A DNA stretch of 9,900 nucleotides from Azonexaceae bacterium (lineage in GTDB: Bacteria > Pseudomonadota > Gammaproteobacteria > Burkholderiales > Rhodocyclaceae). Made by a program: the position numbers and the translations under genes. The stretch is taken from assembly GCA_009469685.1 (NCBI GenBank), contig SSTA01000060.1, positions 1 to 9,900 on the forward strand, given 5' to 3'. Below the pieces are notes generated by a model, which made no database searches, was not told the DNA's origin, and saw only the letters and a program-made list of their open reading frames with translations. Positions 6,756 to 9,900 of the stretch are shown here, piece by piece; within the stretch, counting starts at the first letter, position 1; each line of letters starts with the position of its first letter.

Positions 6756-9164
6756 ATGTCTAATCCAGAAACGCTCCCGGAAACTGTCGAACTTCCCCTG
6801 CTGCCGCTGCGGGACGTCGTCGTCTTCCCTCACATGGTCATTCCTCTCTTTGTGGGCCGCCCCAAATCGATCAAGGCCCTCGAGGTCGCCATGGAGTCGG
6901 GACGGAGTATCCTCCTCGTCGCCCAGAAGTCTGCCGCCAAGGATGAGCCCGAAGCCGCCGACCTGTACCGCATCGGGTGCATGGCCAACATTCTCCAGAT
7001 GCTCAAGCTTCCTGACGGCACCGTGAAAGTACTTGTCGAAGGAACCCAGAGGGCGACGGTCGATTCAATCGACGCCCAACCCGCCCTCTTCATGGCTACG
7101 GCAACGCCGCTCACGCCCGCCGGCGTCGAGGATCACGAAATCGAGGCCATGCGCCGCGCCGTGGTGGCCCAATTCGACCAATTCGTCAAACTGAACAAGA
7201 AGATTCCGCCGGAAGTGCTTTCTTCCATTGCGGGTATCGAAGATGCTGGCCGCCTTGCCGATACCATCGCCGCTCATTTGCCCCTAAAACTGGAGCAAAA
7301 GCAGGAAATCCTCGAAATGGGCAACGTGCGCGAGCGCATCGACCGCCTGCTTTCCCAGCTGGAAACCGAAATCGACATCCTCCAGGTGGAGAAGCGTATT
7401 CGCGGCCGCGTCAAGCGCCAGATGGAGAAGAGTCAGCGCGAGTACTATCTCAACGAGCAGGTCAAGGCGATTCAGAAGGAACTCGGCGAAGGCGAGGAGG
7501 GCGCCGACCTGGAAGAACTCGACAAGAAGATCAAGGCCGCCGGCATGAGCAAGGAAGGCCTGGCCAAGGCCCAGGGTGAACTCAAGAAATTGCGGCTGAT
7601 GTCGCCCATGTCGGCGGAAGCCACCGTGGTGCGCAATTACATCGAGACCTTGATCGGCCTGCCTTGGCGGAAAAAAACCCGCATCAGCAAGGATTTGCGC
7701 GAAGCCGAGAAGGTGCTCGACGCGGACCATTATGGTCTGGACAAGGTGAAGGAACGCATCGTCGAGTATCTGGCCGTGCAACAGCGTGTCGAAAAGGTCA
7801 AGGCTCCTATCCTCTGCCTGGTCGGTCCTCCTGGAGTCGGCAAGACGTCGCTGGGCCAGTCCATCGCCAAGGCGACCAATCGCAAATTCGTGCGCATGGC
7901 GCTGGGCGGTGTCCGCGACGAGGCCGAAATCCGCGGCCACCGCCGCACCTACATCGGCTCCATGCCCGGCAAGATCCTGCAAAGCCTGACCAAGGTAGCC
8001 GTCCGCAATCCGCTGTTCCTGCTGGACGAGGTGGATAAACTCGGCCAGGATTTCCGCGGCGATCCCTCTTCGGCGCTGCTTGAGGTTCTGGATCCGGAGC
8101 AGAACCACACCTTCCAGGACCACTACATCGAGGTGGATTTCGACCTTTCCGACGTCATGTTCGTCGCAACCGCGAACACCTTGAACATCCCGGCGCCGCT
8201 TCTGGATCGGATGGAAGTCATCCGTCTTTCGGGATATACGGAGGACGAAAAGGTCAATATCGCCATGCGCTATCTGCTGCCCAAGCAGTTGAAGAACAAT
8301 GGCGTGAAAAAGGCGGAACTCACGGTCTCAGACAGTGCGGTACGCGACATTGTCCGCTATTACACCCGGGAGGCCGGCGTGCGGGCTTTGGAGCGCGAGA
8401 TTTCCAAGATCTGCCGCAAGGTGGTCAAGACCTTGTTGCTCAAAAAGCGAAGCGGCAAAATGGTCGTGAATGCCAAGAACCTTGACAAGTTCATCGGTGT
8501 GCGCCGCTACAGCTTCGGCATGGCCGAGAAGGAGAATCAAGTAGGCCAAGTGACGGGGCTGGCATGGACAGAAGTTGGCGGCGAATTGCTGACCATCGAA
8601 TGCGTCGCCATTCCCGGCAAGGGAAACATTCTGCGCACCGGTTCGCTGGGTGATGTGATGAAGGAATCGGTGGAAGCTGCGAGATCCGTCGTCCGCGCTC
8701 GTGCCCGCCGTTTAGGCATCAAGGACGACACCTTCGACAAGCACGACATTCACATCCACGTTCCCGAGGGTGCGACGCCCAAGGACGGCCCATCCGCGGG
8801 GATTGCCATGACCACGGCGCTGGTTTCCGCATTTACGGGGATTCCGGTTCGCTGCGAAGTGTGTATGACCGGCGAGATCACTTTGCGCGGCGAAGTCCTC
8901 GCCATCGGCGGCCTCAAGGAAAAGCTCCTGGCCGCAGTTCGTGGCGGGCTCAAGACGGCGTTGATTCCGGAAGAGAACGTCAAGGACCTCACCGAAATTC
9001 CGGACAACATCAAGAACAAGATCGAGATCGTGCCGGTAAAGTGGATCGACCAAGTGCTCGAAAGGGCTCTCGAGCGGCGCCCTGAAGCCCTTCCCGAAGG
9101 GGATGACGGTGCCGTGGTCGCAGCGGGCGAAGCCACACCTTCTCAGACGGTCGTGACCCATTGA
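6756..9164 (+). CDS. lon: Lon ATP-dependent serine protease
   Basis: Predicted 802-aa LonA-type hexameric protease, which degrades misfolded proteins and short-lived regulators in the cytosol. Seen: the N-terminal substrate-binding (LON) domain starts VELPLLPLRDVVVFPHMV, and a coiled-coil and helical segment spans about 185-300. The AAA+ module has Walker A GPPGVGKT (357-364), Walker B LLDEVDK (D424/E425) and the sensor II arginine R543 in EAGVRALE. The C-terminal protease domain has the Ser-Lys dyad, S680 in PKDGPSAG and K723 in GGLKEKLL. All positions are within one residue of E. coli Lon. The tail after about 775 is variable and acidic. The ATG at 6756 is supported by AAGG (6745-6748) 7 nt upstream. 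A TTG 36 nt earlier is rejected because it lies inside the promoter palindrome. Expression is likely heat-inducible from the sigma32 promoter, with possible read-through from clpX. Confidence 0.98.
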   Translation: MSNPETLPETVELPLLPLRDVVVFPHMVIPLFVGRPKSIKALEVAMESGRSILLVAQKSAAKDEPEAADLYRIGCMANILQMLKLPDGTVKVLVEGTQRATVDSIDAQPALFMATATPLTPAGVEDHEIEAMRRAVVAQFDQFVKLNKKIPPEVLSSIAGIEDAGRLADTIAAHLPLKLEQKQEILEMGNVRERIDRLLSQLETEIDILQVEKRIRGRVKRQMEKSQREYYLNEQVKAIQKELGEGEEGADLEELDKKIKAAGMSKEGLAKAQGELKKLRLMSPMSAEATVVRNYIETLIGLPWRKKTRISKDLREAEKVLDADHYGLDKVKERIVEYLAVQQRVEKVKAPILCLVGPPGVGKTSLGQSIAKATNRKFVRMALGGVRDEAEIRGHRRTYIGSMPGKILQSLTKVAVRNPLFLLDEVDKLGQDFRGDPSSALLEVLDPEQNHTFQDHYIEVDFDLSDVMFVATANTLNIPAPLLDRMEVIRLSGYTEDEKVNIAMRYLLPKQLKNNGVKKAELTVSDSAVRDIVRYYTREAGVRALEREISKICRKVVKTLLLKKRSGKMVVNAKNLDKFIGVRRYSFGMAEKENQVGQVTGLAWTEVGGELLTIECVAIPGKGNILRTGSLGDVMKESVEAARSVVRARARRLGIKDDTFDKHDIHIHVPEGATPKDGPSAGIAMTTALVSAFTGIPVRCEVCMTGEITLRGEVLAIGGLKEKLLAAVRGGLKTALIPEENVKDLTEIPDNIKNKIEIVPVKWIDQVLERALERRPEALPEGDDGAVVAAGEATPSQTVVTH

Positions 9165-9173
9165 TTTGGGTAG

Positions 9174-9246
9174 GCGGTTTCCGGGGAATTTGACAAGGGC
9201 ATCCCATTCCCCGGAAAAGCAACCGGACAAATCGGTCAGAAACCGC
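9174..9246. repeat. Nested inverted repeats in the lon-hupB gap
   Basis: An inner inverted repeat has perfect 12-bp arms (9178-9189 and 9206-9217) built around TTCCGGGGAA, with a 16-nt loop that itself contains GGG-CAT-CCC. An outer pair, GCGGTTTC (9174-9181) and GAAACCGC (9239-9246), overlaps the inner left arm by 4 nt, so the two pairings cannot be fully formed together. The outer right arm ends directly against the hupB -35 box. No T tract follows the stem, so it is not a typical rho-independent terminator, though it probably marks the lon mRNA 3' end. Its role is unknown. Confidence 0.65.
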
Positions 9247-9276
9247 TTGACACAAGGATTTCACCGACGCTATAAA
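9247..9276 (+). promoter_or_regulatory. Sigma70 promoter of hupB
   Basis: A perfect -35 box TTGACA (9247-9252) is followed after an 18-bp spacer by TATAAA (9271-9276, 5 of 6 to the -10 consensus). Transcription would start near 9283, about 50 nt before the hupB ATG. The strength of the match fits a highly expressed nucleoid protein gene. Confidence 0.8.
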
Positions 9277-9332
9277 ACGCCGGGAAGCTGCATTCAAGTT
9301 TTCTATCCACACCACTAAAAAGGGGACATACC

Positions 9333-9605
9333 ATGAATAAATCCGAACTCATCGACCATATTGCGTCGGTATCCGACATATCCAAGGCTGCTGCCGGGCG
9401 CGCCCTCGACGCGGCTGTCGAAGCCATCAAGGGCGAACTGAAAAAGGGTGGCACCGTGACCCTGGTCGGTTTTGGCACATTCTCCACCAGCAAGCGCGCG
9501 GCGCGTACCGGTCGCAATCCCCGTACCGGTGCCACCCTCAAGATCAAGGCTGCCAAAGTTCCCAAGTTCAAGCCTGGAAAGGGTTTGAAAGACGCAGTGA
9601 ATTGA
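9333..9605 (+). CDS. hupB: DNA-binding protein HU (beta-type)
   Basis: Predicted 90-aa nucleoid-associated protein that bends and compacts DNA as a dimer. Seen: two N-terminal helices (about 3-38), the family signature [18 protein letters not shown] (46-63), and the DNA-intercalating proline P63 at the tip of the beta arm in RNPRTG. The length is exactly that of E. coli HU subunits. AGGGGA (9321-9326) lies 6 nt upstream of the ATG. In E. coli and many betaproteobacteria hupB directly follows lon, which supports the beta-type assignment over IHF, whose subunits are longer and differ in sequence. It has its own strong promoter and is followed after 26 nt by tRNA-Val, with the next intrinsic terminator only after the tRNA, so the two are probably in one transcript. 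Confidence 0.97.
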   Translation: MNKSELIDHIASVSDISKAAAGRALDAAVEAIKGELKKGGTVTLVGFGTFSTSKRAARTGRNPRTGATLKIKAAKVPKFKPGKGLKDAVN

Positions 9606-9612
9606 TTCGCCG

Positions 9613-9630
9613 TGCCCGGTCACTCGGGCA
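9613..9630 (+). repeat. Short GC-rich hairpin between hupB and tRNA-Val
   Basis: TGCCCG (9613-9618) and CGGGCA (9625-9630) can form a 6-bp stem with a 6-nt loop. It lies 7 nt after the hupB stop and ends 1 nt before the mature tRNA 5' end. There is no T tract, so it is not a standard terminator. It may protect the hupB 3' end or affect processing. Confidence 0.45.
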
Positions 9631-9631
9631 G

Positions 9632-9707
9632 GGGTGCTTAGCTCAGTTGGTAGAGCGCTAGCCTTACAAGCTGGATGTCGGGGGTTCGAACCCCTCAGCA
9701 CCCACCA
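9632..9707 (+). tRNA. tRNA-Val, anticodon UAC
   Basis: A 76-nt cloverleaf is visible. The acceptor stem is GGGTGCT pairing with AGCACCC (9632-9638 and 9697-9703). The D arm is GCTC-loop-GAGC, and the anticodon stem is CTAGC/GCTGG with one G-U pair. The anticodon loop is CTTACAA, giving anticodon TAC at 9665-9667. The T loop is TTCGAAC. The discriminator base is A9704 and CCA is encoded at 9705-9707. It reads GUA and related valine codons. It sits close behind hupB and before a strong terminator. Confidence 0.97.
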
Positions 9708-9712
9708 ATCCC

Positions 9713-9748
9713 GGGGGTTTGCGTCATTGCGCAGACCCCCTTTCGTTT
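9713..9748 (+). terminator. Intrinsic terminator after tRNA-Val
   Basis: GGGGGTTTGCG (9713-9723) pairs with CGCAGACCCCC (9730-9740) as an 11-bp stem with one G-U pair and a 6-nt loop. TTTCGTTT follows directly. It starts 5 nt after the tRNA CCA and probably ends the hupB-tRNA transcript. Confidence 0.88.
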
Positions 9749-9775
9749 GACTACCCCTCCTGCAATAGACTCGCC

Positions 9776-9900
9776 ATGACCGATCACTGTATTGACGTGA
9801 CGCTGGAAGATTTCGAAGCCAAGGTTTTTCGGCCATCGGCTCAAACGCCTGTCCTCGTGGACTTCTGGGCTCCTTGGTGTGGGCCCTGCAAGACCCTGAC
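9776..9900 (+). CDS. Thioredoxin-domain protein, probably chaperedoxin CnoX/YbbN (3' end outside window)
   Basis: Only 41 complete codons are visible. Seen: the thioredoxin N-terminal fold with [14 protein letters not shown] at residues 26-39 and a complete WCGPC redox motif (C35, C38). The segment before it ([21 protein letters not shown]) resembles the YbbN/CnoX family, which adds TPR repeats after the thioredoxin domain and delivers substrates to chaperones. A short classical thioredoxin (TrxA) cannot be excluded because the C-terminal part is missing. The ATG has no clear Shine-Dalgarno. A TTGACT sequence at 9747-9752 overlaps the end of the preceding terminator and could be a -35 box, but no matching -10 is seen. 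Confidence 0.8.
   Translation, partial: MTDHCIDVTLEDFEAKVFRPSAQTPVLVDFWAPWCGPCKTL

Noticed and set aside
7284..8123. Minus-strand open frame of 279 codons opposite lon
   Set aside because: It is antisense to the intact Lon AAA+ region. Its product has the Leu/Gln/Asp-rich look of reverse-strand translation.

Overview
The window looks like a chromosomal housekeeping segment of a betaproteobacterium. The evidence is the high G+C content, the gene order tig-clpP-clpX-lon-hupB-tRNA-Val, the N-terminal sequence style of Lon and ClpX, and a PIN-PhoH ATPase plus a Bcp-type peroxiredoxin divergent from tig. Rhodocyclales or Nitrosomonadales relatives would fit best, but the order cannot be settled from the sequence alone. 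Nothing suggests a phage, plasmid, transposon or CRISPR locus.

Left part (1-3205, minus strand). A Bcp/PrxQ-type peroxiredoxin (TTG start) is followed 31 nt later by a PIN-PhoH ATPase, which ends at a clear intrinsic terminator (about 1249-1278). Only about 40 nt past the terminator stem comes a transglutaminase-fold protein with a Tat-like signal peptide. It also has a TTG start, and its 3' end runs off the left edge of the window. The residue at its catalytic cysteine position is serine.

Divergent intergenic region (3206-3407). It carries a candidate sigma70 promoter for the peroxiredoxin on the minus strand and an AT-rich leader in front of tig.

Right part (3408-9900, plus strand). This is a protein quality-control cluster. 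Trigger factor receives nascent chains at the ribosome, ClpX and ClpP form an ATP-dependent protease, and Lon is the second main cytosolic protease. ClpP, ClpX and Lon keep every catalytic residue checked. The 83-bp clpX-lon gap contains a near-consensus heat-shock (sigma32) promoter whose -10 element lies inside a perfect 8-bp inverted repeat. Lon is followed by a 168-bp gap with nested inverted repeats and a strong sigma70 promoter for hupB (HU). HU is followed after 26 nt by tRNA-Val(UAC) and then an intrinsic terminator. The window ends inside a thioredoxin-domain gene that is probably the chaperedoxin CnoX/YbbN.

Taken together, the genes cover nascent-chain folding, regulated proteolysis, thiol-peroxide defence, nucleoid structure and one tRNA. 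I found no convincing undescribed multi-gene system. The most notable points are the serine-substituted transglutaminase homologue, the sigma32 promoter merged with a palindrome before lon, and the tight hupB-tRNA arrangement. There is no stretch over 300 bases without a gene.
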